A DNA stretch of 26,167 nt from an uncultured Clostridia bacterium. GTDB lineage: Bacteria; Bacillota; Clostridia; TANB77; CAG-508. The stretch lies in contig CAKPAB010000017.1 of NCBI GenBank assembly GCA_934132805.1, positions 1 through 26,167 on the forward strand. Direction: 5' to 3'. The translations under genes were made by a program, and so were the position numbers. The notes under the pieces are model-generated. The model saw only the letters and a program-made list of their open reading frames with translations, did not search any database and was not told the origin of the DNA. Positions 1-7,595 of the stretch are shown here, piece by piece; the first letter of the stretch is position 1, and every line of letters starts with the position of its first letter.

Positions 1-182
1 TTTAATGTTAATTTACATGCTCCTTGTTGTGGTGCACACCATCCTATACCATGTGTTAAACCTGATATATCTTTAATATCTTTTGCTTTTACCCATTTTC
101 CTTCTTCTGGAATTGGTGCCGGTCCATGGTCTACTCCTTTTGCTACTTTACACATTCCTTCTAATTCTTTTGAATAAATCAT
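1..182 (-). CDS. Fe-S cluster assembly scaffold-like protein (5' part only)
   Basis: This is the N-terminal 60 codons of a gene that runs off the left edge of the window. The ATG at 182 follows a good AAAGGAG ribosome binding site. The peptide begins MIYSKELEGMCKVAKGVDHG and later has GLTHGIGWCAPQQGACKL, with cysteines at about residues 11, 49 and 55. From memory, these match a clostridial family annotated as 'iron-sulfur cluster assembly scaffold protein' (about 225 residues), often encoded beside a GGGtGRT-family protein; that partner would lie outside the window. Its role in Fe-S assembly comes from the family name, not from the visible part. It lies 35 bases after the YezG-like gene on the same strand and is probably co-transcribed with it. 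Confidence 0.6.
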   Translation of the reverse strand, partial: MIYSKELEGMCKVAKGVDHGPAPIPEEGKWVKAKDIKDISGLTHGIGWCAPQQGACKLTL

Positions 183-217
183 CGTTTTTTGCTCCTTTCA
201 TTGTGCTTAGCACTTTT

Positions 218-925
218 TTATATTTTTTTTAGTAAACTTTTTTTGTCTGCCTGTATTTGGTCTCCAGGCATGATAATTTGATTTATGACTTTTTCTTCTC
301 TAGTTGTAACATATTCTATATTCTGTTCACTGTCATAGTTTTCTGTGTCATAGTCAACTATATTTTTAATATTTTTTATGTATATTCCTGTTTCATATCT
401 TTCTCTTCTTTTTACTACCTTTTCACCTAGTAAATATCTTTCAATAATGTCATGTTCTTCTTTGCTTAGTTGTTCTTCTTTTATGCCTAAGTTGTTGTAT
501 CTCCAAATTATATGTCTTTCATAACTTGAAAATTTTGATTTTGTTAAGTCTTCATAGTCATATTCTACTTTGAATTTTACGCCTTCTATTTTCATAGTTA
601 TATTTGACCATGTTTGCGTGATTTCTATTTTTTTGAATTCTTCTCTTAGGTTAACTATTTTTTCATATAATATATTTACTAATTTTATGTATTCTTTTTC
701 GTCTAGATTGAATTTTCGTGGTATTTCATAGACATTTACAGGGTTCTTCTTAAATATTCCTTTTGGAATATAGTAGAAGAATAATTCCCCTGTTTGGCGT
801 TTGTCTATTAAGTCTGATACTGAAGCATATAAATACATTTTTTCCCATTTTTCTGGTATCATATAAAATATATGTCTTTGTATTTCCTCATACATCTCTT
901 TTATTTTCTTTGTATGTTTTAACAT
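218..925 (-). CDS. YezG/DUF600-like immunity (antitoxin) family protein
   Basis: This 235-residue soluble protein resembles the DUF600/YezG family, whose Bacillus member is the immunity partner of an LXG polymorphic toxin. Features recalled from the family are visible: IPEKWEKMYLYASVSD (23-38), the GELFFYYIPKG strand (46-56), the WSNITMKIEG region (106-115), KVEYDYEDL (119-127) and YERHIIWRYNNLG (135-147). Residues 165-235 are a charged tail beyond the usual length of about 160. The ATG has a GGGG-type ribosome binding site. The gene starts 8 bases after the gpmI stop, so it should be the last or next-to-last gene of the glycolytic operon. No LXG or other toxin gene is visible on either side. 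The family call is from motif memory; a protective role is inferred. Confidence 0.6.
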   Translation of the reverse strand: MLKHTKKIKEMYEEIQRHIFYMIPEKWEKMYLYASVSDLIDKRQTGELFFYYIPKGIFKKNPVNVYEIPRKFNLDEKEYIKLVNILYEKIVNLREEFKKIEITQTWSNITMKIEGVKFKVEYDYEDLTKSKFSSYERHIIWRYNNLGIKEEQLSKEEHDIIERYLLGEKVVKRRERYETGIYIKNIKNIVDYDTENYDSEQNIEYVTTREEKVINQIIMPGDQIQADKKSLLKKI

Positions 926-933
926 ATTTACCC

Positions 934-2472
934 CTATTCTCTGATTAATAGGCTTTCTCCTGTCATTTCTTCTGGTTGTTTTATTCCCATTAAATCAAGC
1001 ATTGTTGGTGCTAAATCTGCTAATTTTCCGTTTTCTTTTAGTTTATATTCTTTATTAGCTGTTACTAGTATAATTGGCACTGGATTTGTTGTATGTGCTG
1101 TATGTGGCTCTCCTGTTTTATAGTCTATCATTTGCTCTGCATTTCCGTGGTCTGCTGTTATTAATAGATTTCCTTGTTTTTCTTCTATTATTTTTACAAT
1201 TCTTCCTACACATTCGTCTACTGCTTCTACTGCTTTTATTGCTGCTTGTAAACTTCCTGTATGGCCTACCATGTCTGTGTTTGCAAAGTTTAGAATTACT
1301 ACATCATATTTGTCATTTTCTAGTGCTTCACATACTTTGTCTGTAACTTCATATGCACTCATTTCTGGTTTCATATCATATGTCTCTACTTTTGGTGATG
1401 GTACTAGTATTCTTTCTTCTCCTGGATATTGTTTTTCTTCTCCACCATTAAAGAAGAATGTTACATGTGCATATTTTTCTGTTTCTGCTATTCTTAATTG
1501 TGTTAGTCCTGCTTCACTTACAACTTCTCCAAATGTATTTTTTAATGGCTCTTTTTTGAATGCTATGTGTACATTTGGCATTGTTTCGTCATAACTTGTG
1601 AAACATACATAATATAAGTTCATTTTTTTAGTTTCAAATCCGTCAAATTCTGGGTCGACTAAAGCTCTTGTTATTTCTCTTGCTCTATCTGGTCTGAAAT
1701 TGAAGAATATTACAGAGTCATTTTCTTCTATTTTTGCTACTGGTTCGTTTCCATTGCAAATTACTGTTGGTACAACAAATTCGTCAAATACTTCTTTTTG
1801 ATAAGAGTCTTCTATTGCTTTTATTGCGTCTCCTGCTTTTTCTCCTTCTCCATTGACTAGAGCATCATAACATTTTTGAACTCTTTGCCATCTCTTGTCT
1901 CTGTCCATTGCATAAAATCTTCCTGAAAGTGATGCTATTTTTCCAACGCCTTTTTCTTTCATTTTTTCTTGTAATTCTGCAATATATGTTTCTGCAGATG
2001 CTGGTGGAGTGTCTCTTCCATCTAAGAAACAGTGAACATATACGTTTTCAAAGTCTCTTCTTTTTGCCATTTCTAATAGTCCATATAAATGTCTATTGTG
2101 GCTGTGTACTCCTCCGTCTGATACTAGTCCTAAAATGTGTAATTTTGAATTGTGTTTTTTGCAGTTTTCTATTGCTGCTATGAATTCTGGATTACTGAAA
2201 AAGTCTCCATCTTCTATTGCTTTTGTTATTCTTGTTAATTCTTGATATACTATTCTTCCTGCTCCTATATTTGTGTGTCCTACTTCTGAGTTTCCCATTT
2301 GTCCTTCTGGTAATCCTACATGTAATCCACTTGTAAATATGTCTGTGTTTGGATATTTTTTCATTAGTTTATCAATATTAGGTGTGTTTGCTAGTTTTAT
2401 AGCATTTCCGTCTTTGTTTTTGTTGTCTCCAAAACCATCTAATATCATTAGCATTGTTACTTTATCTTTCAT
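934..2472 (-). CDS. gpmI: 2,3-bisphosphoglycerate-independent phosphoglycerate mutase
   Basis: GpmI interconverts 3- and 2-phosphoglycerate in glycolysis, using two Mn ions and a phosphoserine. The 512 residues match the usual length. Visible features are LDGFG with metal ligand Asp12, the catalytic serine loop GQMGNSEVGH with Ser62, SDGGVHSH with His123, DGRDTPP (151-157), FNFRPDRAREITR in the middle, and the C-terminal metal motifs NTDMVGHTG and ADHGNAEQM. All expected catalytic residues are present. It follows tpiA and pgk on the same strand, so it is the third glycolytic gene of the operon. The start is odd: the strong GGAGG sequence is 33 bases upstream of the ATG, separated from it by a perfect hairpin and a five-codon mini-ORF (see separate entry). 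The ATG is still favoured because MKDKVTMLMILDGFG is the normal family N-terminus. Confidence 0.96.
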   Translation of the reverse strand: MKDKVTMLMILDGFGDNKNKDGNAIKLANTPNIDKLMKKYPNTDIFTSGLHVGLPEGQMGNSEVGHTNIGAGRIVYQELTRITKAIEDGDFFSNPEFIAAIENCKKHNSKLHILGLVSDGGVHSHNRHLYGLLEMAKRRDFENVYVHCFLDGRDTPPASAETYIAELQEKMKEKGVGKIASLSGRFYAMDRDKRWQRVQKCYDALVNGEGEKAGDAIKAIEDSYQKEVFDEFVVPTVICNGNEPVAKIEENDSVIFFNFRPDRAREITRALVDPEFDGFETKKMNLYYVCFTSYDETMPNVHIAFKKEPLKNTFGEVVSEAGLTQLRIAETEKYAHVTFFFNGGEEKQYPGEERILVPSPKVETYDMKPEMSAYEVTDKVCEALENDKYDVVILNFANTDMVGHTGSLQAAIKAVEAVDECVGRIVKIIEEKQGNLLITADHGNAEQMIDYKTGEPHTAHTTNPVPIILVTANKEYKLKENGKLADLAPTMLDLMGIKQPEEMTGESLLIRE

Positions 2473-2480
2473 TACTAGTC

Positions 2481-2503
2481 TATGTTAGTTTTTTACTAAC
2501 ATA
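2481..2503 (-). promoter_or_regulatory. Hairpin and mini-ORF between gpmI ribosome binding site and start codon
   Basis: On the minus strand, TATGTTAGT-AAAAA-ACTAACATA forms a perfect 9-bp stem with a 5-base loop. GGAGG lies just before it and the gpmI ATG 8 bases after it. If the hairpin folds, the ribosome binding site and start codon come to about 10 bases apart, a normal spacing. The same stretch also encodes ATG TTA GTA AAA AAC TAA (2502 down to 2485), a five-codon ORF in frame with gpmI. Initiation may be bridged by the hairpin or depend on re-initiation; either is inference. Confidence 0.6.
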
Positions 2504-2590
2504 TTCCTCCTTCCTTTTATGCATTCAAATTTTGATTTTAATGATTTGATTTTTTCTTTGGAGTAATGCGAATTTTTAATGCGTTTTAAA

Positions 2591-3343
2591 TTAACTATCG
2601 TAATTTACTATTTTGGCAAATTCGTCTGGTTTTAAACTTGCTCCTCCAACTAGACCGCCATCAATATCTGACATTTCAAATATTTCTTTTGCATTATTTG
2701 ATTTTACACTGCCTCCATATTGTATTATAACTCCATTTGCTACATTTTGTCCATAGATTTGACAAATTTTGTCACGAATTGACTTAATTGCTTCATTTGC
2801 TTGCTCTGATGTTGCTGTTTTTCCTGTTCCTATTGCCCAAATTGGCTCATATGCAATTATTGTGTTTTGAACTTGTTCTTCTGTTAGTCCTTCTAAAGCT
2901 AGTTCTGTTTGTTTTGTAATTATTTCTTGTGTTTGGTTTGCTTCTCTTTGTTCTAGAGTTTCTCCTACACATACGATTGGTTTTAAATCATTTGCAAATG
3001 CTGCTTTTATTTTTTTGTTTACTGTTTCATCTGTTTCATTAAAATATTGTCTTCTTTCAGAGTGCCCTATTATAACATATTCAACTCCTATTGATTTTAG
3101 CATTTTTCCTGAAACTTCTCCAGTATATGCTCCACTTTCTTCAAAGTGCATATTTTGTGCTCCTATTTTGATGTTTGTTCCTTGAGCTGTTAGTAATGCG
3201 TAAAATAGGTCTGTGTATGGTACACATAGTATTACTTCATTTTTTGTTTCTTTTACTAGTGGTGCTAGTTTGTCTATAAAATCTATTGCTTCATTTGGAA
3301 GCATGTTCATTTTCCAGTTTCCTGCAATTACTTTTCTTCTCAT
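2591..3343 (-). CDS. tpiA: Triosephosphate isomerase
   Basis: TpiA interconverts dihydroxyacetone phosphate and glyceraldehyde 3-phosphate. The 250 residues are the standard length. The substrate residues Asn9 and Lys11 (GNWKMN), the electrophile His94 (IIGHSERR), the catalytic base Glu166 (AYEPIWAIGTGKTAT, with the mobile loop) and the phosphate-binding GGSV and GGLVGGASL segments are all present. The ATG has a GGAGAG ribosome binding site. It lies 29 bases after pgk and 118 bases before gpmI in the same direction. The longer gap to gpmI holds the gpmI leader hairpin, and I see no clear terminator in it, so co-transcription is likely. Confidence 0.97.
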   Translation of the reverse strand: MRRKVIAGNWKMNMLPNEAIDFIDKLAPLVKETKNEVILCVPYTDLFYALLTAQGTNIKIGAQNMHFEESGAYTGEVSGKMLKSIGVEYVIIGHSERRQYFNETDETVNKKIKAAFANDLKPIVCVGETLEQREANQTQEIITKQTELALEGLTEEQVQNTIIAYEPIWAIGTGKTATSEQANEAIKSIRDKICQIYGQNVANGVIIQYGGSVKSNNAKEIFEMSDIDGGLVGGASLKPDEFAKIVNYDS

Positions 3344-3372
3344 AATTTTCTCTCCATTTTAATCATTCTTTT

Positions 3373-4557
3373 TTATTTATCTTGCAAGCACTCAATGCCT
3401 GGCAACTTCTTACCTTCTAAGAATTCTAGTGATGCTCCTCCACCTGTAGATATGTGTGTCATTTTGTCTGCTAGGCCTGCTTGTGTAACTGCTGCAGCTG
3501 AGTCTCCACCACCAATTATTGTTGTTGCATCTAGTTCTGCAAGTGTTTTTGCTATTTCGTTTGTTCCGATTGCGAATTGTTCAAATTCAAATAGTCCTAA
3601 TGGTCCGTTCCAGATTACTGTTTTTGCATTTTGTAATTCGTTTTTGAACATTTCTATTGTTTTTTCTCCAATGTCAAAACCTTCCCATTCATCTGGTATT
3701 TCTGTCCAAGCTACTGTTTTACTTTCTGTATCTTGTTTGAATTCTTTTCCTATTTTTGTGTCTATAGGTAATAATAGTTTTACTCCTTTTGCTTTTGCTT
3801 TTTCCATTGCTTCTAGTGCTAATCCTGTTTTTTCTACTTCACATAGTGAGTTTCCTACATTGTATCCTTGTGCTTTAAAGAATGTGTATGCCATTCCTCC
3901 ACCTATCATTAAAGTGTCTACTTTGTCTAGTAAACTGTCTATTACACCTATTTTGTCTGATACTTTTGCTCCTCCTAATATTGCTACAAATGGTCTTTCT
4001 GGGTTGTTGATAGCATTTCCTAAGAATTTTAATTCTTTTTCTATTAAGAATCCTGCTACCCCTGGGATGTAGTCTGCTATTCCTGTTGTTGATGCATGTG
4101 CTCTGTGTGCTGTTCCGAATGCATCATTTACAAATATTTCTGCCATTGATGCTAATTTTTTTGCAAATTCTGGGTCGTTGTCTGTTTCTTCTCTGTGAAA
4201 TCTTACGTTTTCTAGTAATAGTATTTCTCCTTCTTTTAAGTTTGTTGCTTTTGTTGTTGCGTCTTCTCCTATTACGTCATTTGCCATTATTACTTCTTTT
4301 TCTAGTAATTTTGATAGTTCTTTTGCTACTGGTTTTAGTGAGTATTCTGGTTTTACTTCTCCTTTTGGTCTTCCTAGATGTGATGCTAAGATTATTTTGC
4401 AGTTTTGTTCTAATAGGTATTTTATTGTTGGTAGTGCTGCTTTTATTCTTGTGTTGTCTGTGATGTTTTGGTTTTCGTCCATTGGTACGTTGAAGTCACA
4501 TCTTACAAATACTTTCTTTCCTTTTAAATCAATGTCTTTTACTGTTTTTTTGTTCAT
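3373..4557 (-). CDS. pgk: Phosphoglycerate kinase
   Basis: Pgk transfers phosphate from 1,3-bisphosphoglycerate to ADP. Visible motifs are VRCDFNVPMD and the ASHLGRPKGE substrate loop in the N-terminal domain, GGAKVSDKIGVID in the nucleotide domain, and GGGDSAAAV with STGGGASLEFLEG at the C-terminus. The length of about 394 residues is normal. Two ATGs are possible. The upstream one (4563) directly abuts AAGGA, while the one at 4557 lies 6 bases after it and gives the family start MNKKTVKDID, so 4557 is chosen. It is the first gene of the pgk-tpiA-gpmI operon; no gapdh gene is in the window. A likely promoter overlaps the terminator just upstream. Confidence 0.97.
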   Translation of the reverse strand: MNKKTVKDIDLKGKKVFVRCDFNVPMDENQNITDNTRIKAALPTIKYLLEQNCKIILASHLGRPKGEVKPEYSLKPVAKELSKLLEKEVIMANDVIGEDATTKATNLKEGEILLLENVRFHREETDNDPEFAKKLASMAEIFVNDAFGTAHRAHASTTGIADYIPGVAGFLIEKELKFLGNAINNPERPFVAILGGAKVSDKIGVIDSLLDKVDTLMIGGGMAYTFFKAQGYNVGNSLCEVEKTGLALEAMEKAKAKGVKLLLPIDTKIGKEFKQDTESKTVAWTEIPDEWEGFDIGEKTIEMFKNELQNAKTVIWNGPLGLFEFEQFAIGTNEIAKTLAELDATTIIGGGDSAAAVTQAGLADKMTHISTGGGASLEFLEGKKLPGIECLQDK

Positions 4558-4641
4558 TTTCATTCCTTCTTTCTTTTAGGTTTTTCCTAATTTTTTTGTT
4601 TGCTATTTTATAGTTTTTACCTATTTTTGCTGTTTGATACA

Positions 4642-4670
4642 ATTTTATACTAAAAAAGAATACTTTTCAA
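4642..4670 (-). promoter_or_regulatory. Probable sigma-A promoter of the pgk operon
   Basis: On the minus strand, TTGAAA (4670-4665) and TAAAAT (4647-4642) are 17 bases apart, a good sigma-A arrangement. The -35 lies inside the terminator hairpin of the preceding prepilin gene. The leader would be about 80 bases and has a small hairpin (TTAGG-AAAAA-CCTAA, 4576-4590) before the ribosome binding site. This is read by eye only. Confidence 0.45.
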
Positions 4671-4681
4671 GTATTCTTTTT
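4653..4681 (-). terminator. Intrinsic terminator after the prepilin-like gene
   Basis: Arms at 4653-4665 and 4669-4681 form a 13-bp perfect stem around a 3-base loop. T-rich sequence follows on the minus strand (TCTTTTTT) and also on the plus strand. It sits between the end of the disrupted prepilin gene and pgk, so it should stop minus-strand transcripts before the glycolytic operon. Confidence 0.85.
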
Positions 4682-4714
4682 ATATTTTTAGCATTTTATT
4701 GTATCTTAATATGC

Positions 4715-5653
4715 TTATTGTATTGTGTATGTTCCGTTTGATTCTTGAAGTATGACATTAGAGTTTAAACAGATTACAGGTCGGAAGCCAATGTAATTGC
4801 TACTACAACCACTGCTACTCACATCGCCTCTATAACCCACATACATCAAATTTCCTGCTTCATTAGCTGTTGGGCTAGCTACCCACATACCATTAGCATT
4901 TGTTATGAAATTTATTACATATAAGCTATCATTTGTGTTCAACATATCTTCTATATTAGTTGTTAAATCTTCTTCCACATCTTTACTTACTTTATATCCT
5001 GTATTACTTACAGCTTTTGTTATATAATGTGTACCATAACTTTTGTTATATGATTTCATTACCATTTCTATTGTTGGTCCTCCAATTGCATAATCCGCCT
5101 TTTCTGATGCATCTTTATATACTCCCCATGCTGTTATATCCATCATATATGCTACTGATTTCATATTATAGTTTGTACTTGTAAAACTTTGACTAAAAAA
5201 ACTATTATTTAATTTTTGCAATTTTATATTTGTTATGCTTTCTGATCCATTATAATCTTTTATTACATTATCCATTGCTAATTTATAATCACTATTTATA
5301 TATATTGTTTGTGTTGCTGAATTTGGACATGCATCATATTTTATATAATTATCTGCTATTAAATATATATTTGTCCCATCTGAATAAAATATTTTTCCCC
5401 CCACGTCTGTTGTTACTCCTCCTGGTGTATAATTTACTTGTTTTACATATATTTCATTTTTGTTTGTAGCTTTTGCTATATCTGAGGCTGTTAAAAATTT
5501 ATTTAATTCTGTTTCGTATTCATCTAATGTAGCTTTTTGATTTTCTTCGGCCTCTGTTGTTTTTTCTTTTGCTTCTTGTGCTTTTTTGAATATTCCTGTA
5601 TTCGTTAATGCTGATATTGATATTCCCGCTAAAATAAGTAAAATAATAATGTA
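4715..5653 (-). pseudogene. Prepilin-like protein, 3' part separated from its start by an element
   Basis: This is the larger piece of a prepilin-like gene whose 5' end lies at 7638-7685. Reading from about 5653 the frame gives YIIILLILAGISISALTNTG, then FKKAQEAKEKTTEAEE and DEYETELNKF. This matches the membrane helix and following helix of the intact paralogue at 7717-8856. The C-terminal domain has MWVASP and GFRPVICLNSNV, resembling the DUF6273-type domain found in many gut Clostridia proteins. No stop interrupts the frame from 5653 to 4715. Upstream of the helix the frame closes at a TAA near 5695 and no prepilin leader is present. A GTG at 5404 could start a 229-residue fragment, but it would be cytoplasmic and has no obvious role. 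The intact gene would have encoded a type IV pilin-like surface protein. Confidence 0.75.
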
Positions 5654-5658
5654 TAGTA

Positions 5659-5729
5659 AATTACTGATGGTTAGTCTAGTAAAAAATTCCCACCCTTATC
5701 TACTTAATTTTGACTAACCATCTGTAATT
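5659..5729. repeat. Long imperfect palindrome at the left element junction
   Basis: Arms at 5659-5676 (AATTACTGATGGTTAGTC) and 5712-5729 are 18-base inverted repeats with one mismatch, enclosing a 35-base loop. The structure lies between the resumed prepilin frame and the candidate left terminal repeat. It may be the subterminal hairpin of the element's origin end, or a small separate insertion. Confidence 0.7.
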
Positions 5730-5731
5730 AT

Positions 5732-5747
5732 AATAGTGATAAACCGC
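5732..5747 (+). repeat. Candidate left terminal inverted repeat
   Basis: AATAGTGATAAACCGC here matches the reverse complement of 7617-7632 (AATAGCACTAAACCGC) at 13 of 16 positions. The pair lies just inside the two junctions of the element, which suggests terminal repeats. IS91 elements usually lack long ones, so the assignment is tentative. Confidence 0.4.
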
Positions 5748-5926
5748 GGAAACTTTCTATGGGGATTTATTTTTTCTTCTTCCTTATCTGGAAACTCTTT
5801 TTTGAACTTTTTATACTTTTTTTCTCAAAACTATTGCTTTTTGGGGTCTTTTTATTGTAAAATTGACATAAGGTTTCCCTCCCCATATTAAGGGGGATTG
5901 GACAATTTTTATTCAATTCCTTATTT

Positions 5927-6630
5927 TTATCCGGAGTCGGAATTTATTAAATGTCTGGTCTTGCAGAATGGACACAAATTAAAGTCAACGCCTAGCGTTT
6001 TCTTTAATATTTCAAGAGTGCTTAGCTCTTGGTGTTGGATGTTAGCCGTATTTGTAAGTTTCTTACATATGGCTAACTTCGTTTTTTTATTTCTATTTCC
6101 TAGTATTCCATAATGTCTTATTTTCATAAAATATGGTGGCAATATATGCATTAAAAATCTTCTTATAAATTCCTCCGCCTCTGATGTCATTTCTTTTTCT
6201 TTATTATACATTTTTGCTATCAACTCCTCATAATTTTCCTTATTTTTTAAATATTCATTTTTTCCATGAAATTCTAATTTTTCTTGTTTTAAATAATATA
6301 AAAATTTTCCTCTGAATTTTCTTGATAATACTTTTACCGGTATAAAAAACTTCTTCTTACTGTTTTTCAATTTTCCTATTTCATCTATTCCTCCTGTTGG
6401 CACTATTACATGTATATGTGGATGATATACTAATGTTTGTCCCCATGTATGTAATACTTCCATAAATCCTATTTCTGCTCCTAAATATTTTTTATCTCTT
6501 GCTAATTCTTCTAATGTTTCTGCCCCTGCTTTAAATAATATATTTCTTGTTCTCTTTTATATATCCATTTTTCCCTTGCTATGCTTTGACATTTTGGACA
6601 ATCTCTATTTCTACATGAATTATAACTTAT
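5927..6630 (-). pseudogene. IS91-family (Y2/HUH) transposase relic
   Basis: The frames contain parts of an IS91-type rolling-circle transposase. The zinc-binding segment ISYNSCRNRDCPKCQ (about 6586-6630) comes first but its frame ends at a stop at 6511-6513. A second frame then gives KYLGAEIGFMEVLHTWGQ, the HPHIHVIVPTGG metal-binding motif, and the C-terminal EEFIRRFLMHILPPYFMKIRHYGILG. Against the family pattern as I recall it, the N-terminus, about 50 codons before LFKAGAETLEEL, and the stretch holding the catalytic tyrosine region (normally between the LEFHGKNEYL segment and EMTxxAEEFIRR) are missing. The relic overlaps the end of the recombinase gene. It should be inactive. Confidence 0.8.
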
Positions 6631-7491
6631 TTTTTTCCTTCTCCTTCCACAAATATATCTAATGGACTTTTTACTTTCTGATTGTTATTTGCTACATGCA
6701 CATATGTCATTGTACTTCTTATACAACTATGTCCTAATAATTCTTTTACTTGCACTAGCGGTACTCCTTCTTCTACTAATTTTGTTGCAAATGAATGTCT
6801 TAAACTGTGTACTATAAATTCTTCACTTATTTTTGCTTTTCTTCTATATTTTCTAAAGAATACTCTTAACCTTTCTACTGTTAATGGTTTTCCCTCTTCA
6901 TTTAAAAACATATATCCTTCTGGATGTTTTGGCTTGTACATTTGATAATATTTCCTTAACATTTCTAAACTTGCTTTGGGTAATACTGTGTACCTTTCTC
7001 GTTCTCCTTTTCCGTTTCTTACAAATATTCTCATATTTTTACTATCCACGTCTTCTATTCTTAAATTTGTTGCTTCTGATATTCTAAGTCCTGTTCCATA
7101 TATCAACATGAATATTGTTTTGTATTCATATTTTTCGCATGCTTCAAAAAAGATATTAAGCTCTTCATCACTTAATATCTTTGGTAATCTTCTTTTTCCT
7201 TTTAACATTGGTATTTGTTTTTGGTTTATTGGCTTATCTAATACTACATCATACATAAATCTTATTATACTATTGTAATAATTTATACTTCTTGTGCTTA
7301 ATTTTCTTTCTTCTTTCATGTGCTTTAATAAAAAATCTCTTAATTCTTTTGTGCTTACTTCTTCCATTGGTTTATTGAAATATTCTATTATTTCTTTTCC
7401 TTTGTGATAATAACTGTACTTTGTGTACTTTGAAAACCCGTCGAAGCTCCATATCTTCTTGTAATTTTTCTAATAATTCTTTGTTTGTCAT
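6627..7491 (-). pseudogene. Tyrosine recombinase/integrase with an N-terminal frameshift
   Basis: The catalytic domain is complete: Arg in GTGLRISEATNLR, the HSLRHSFATKL box, the LLGHS histidine and the nucleophile tyrosine in STMTYVHV. An open frame of 246 residues starts at an ATG at 7367, which would lack much of the core-binding domain. Upstream, a second frame starts at the ATG at 7491 (MTNKELLEKLQEDMELR) and then shifts; one extra base near 7436-7445 (CGACGGG) breaks continuity with GFSKYTKYSYYHKGKEIIEYF in the main frame. I therefore call it a single frameshifted gene of about 288 codons. Sequencing error or programmed frameshifting are alternatives. XerC/D itself is unlikely given the transposase relic beside it. 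Confidence 0.75.
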
Positions 7492-7501
7492 AAACAAAAA
7501 C

Positions 7502-7551
7502 CCCCTTAAAATATATTTGCAAATTGCTTTACATAATTATATTTTAAGGGG
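7502..7551 (-). promoter_or_regulatory. Hairpin sequestering the recombinase ribosome binding site
   Basis: CCCCTTAAAATATA (7502-7515) and its exact complement (7538-7551) form a 14-bp stem around a 22-base loop. On the minus strand the second arm ends in TTAAGGGG, which is the ribosome binding site for the ATG at 7491. Transcripts reading in from outside would fold and hide the site, a strategy known for several insertion sequences such as IS10 and IS50. Confidence 0.6.
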
Positions 7552-7595
7552 TTATCTATATTTTTTCAAGTATTTAACTTGTTTTTTCCTCTTTT

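Noticed and set aside
3395..4579. Long plus-strand open frames opposite pgk, and similar ones opposite clpC, eno and recN
   Set aside because: They are Leu/Phe/Ser-rich antisense shadows of strongly conserved minus-strand genes and lack ribosome binding sites or recognisable domains.
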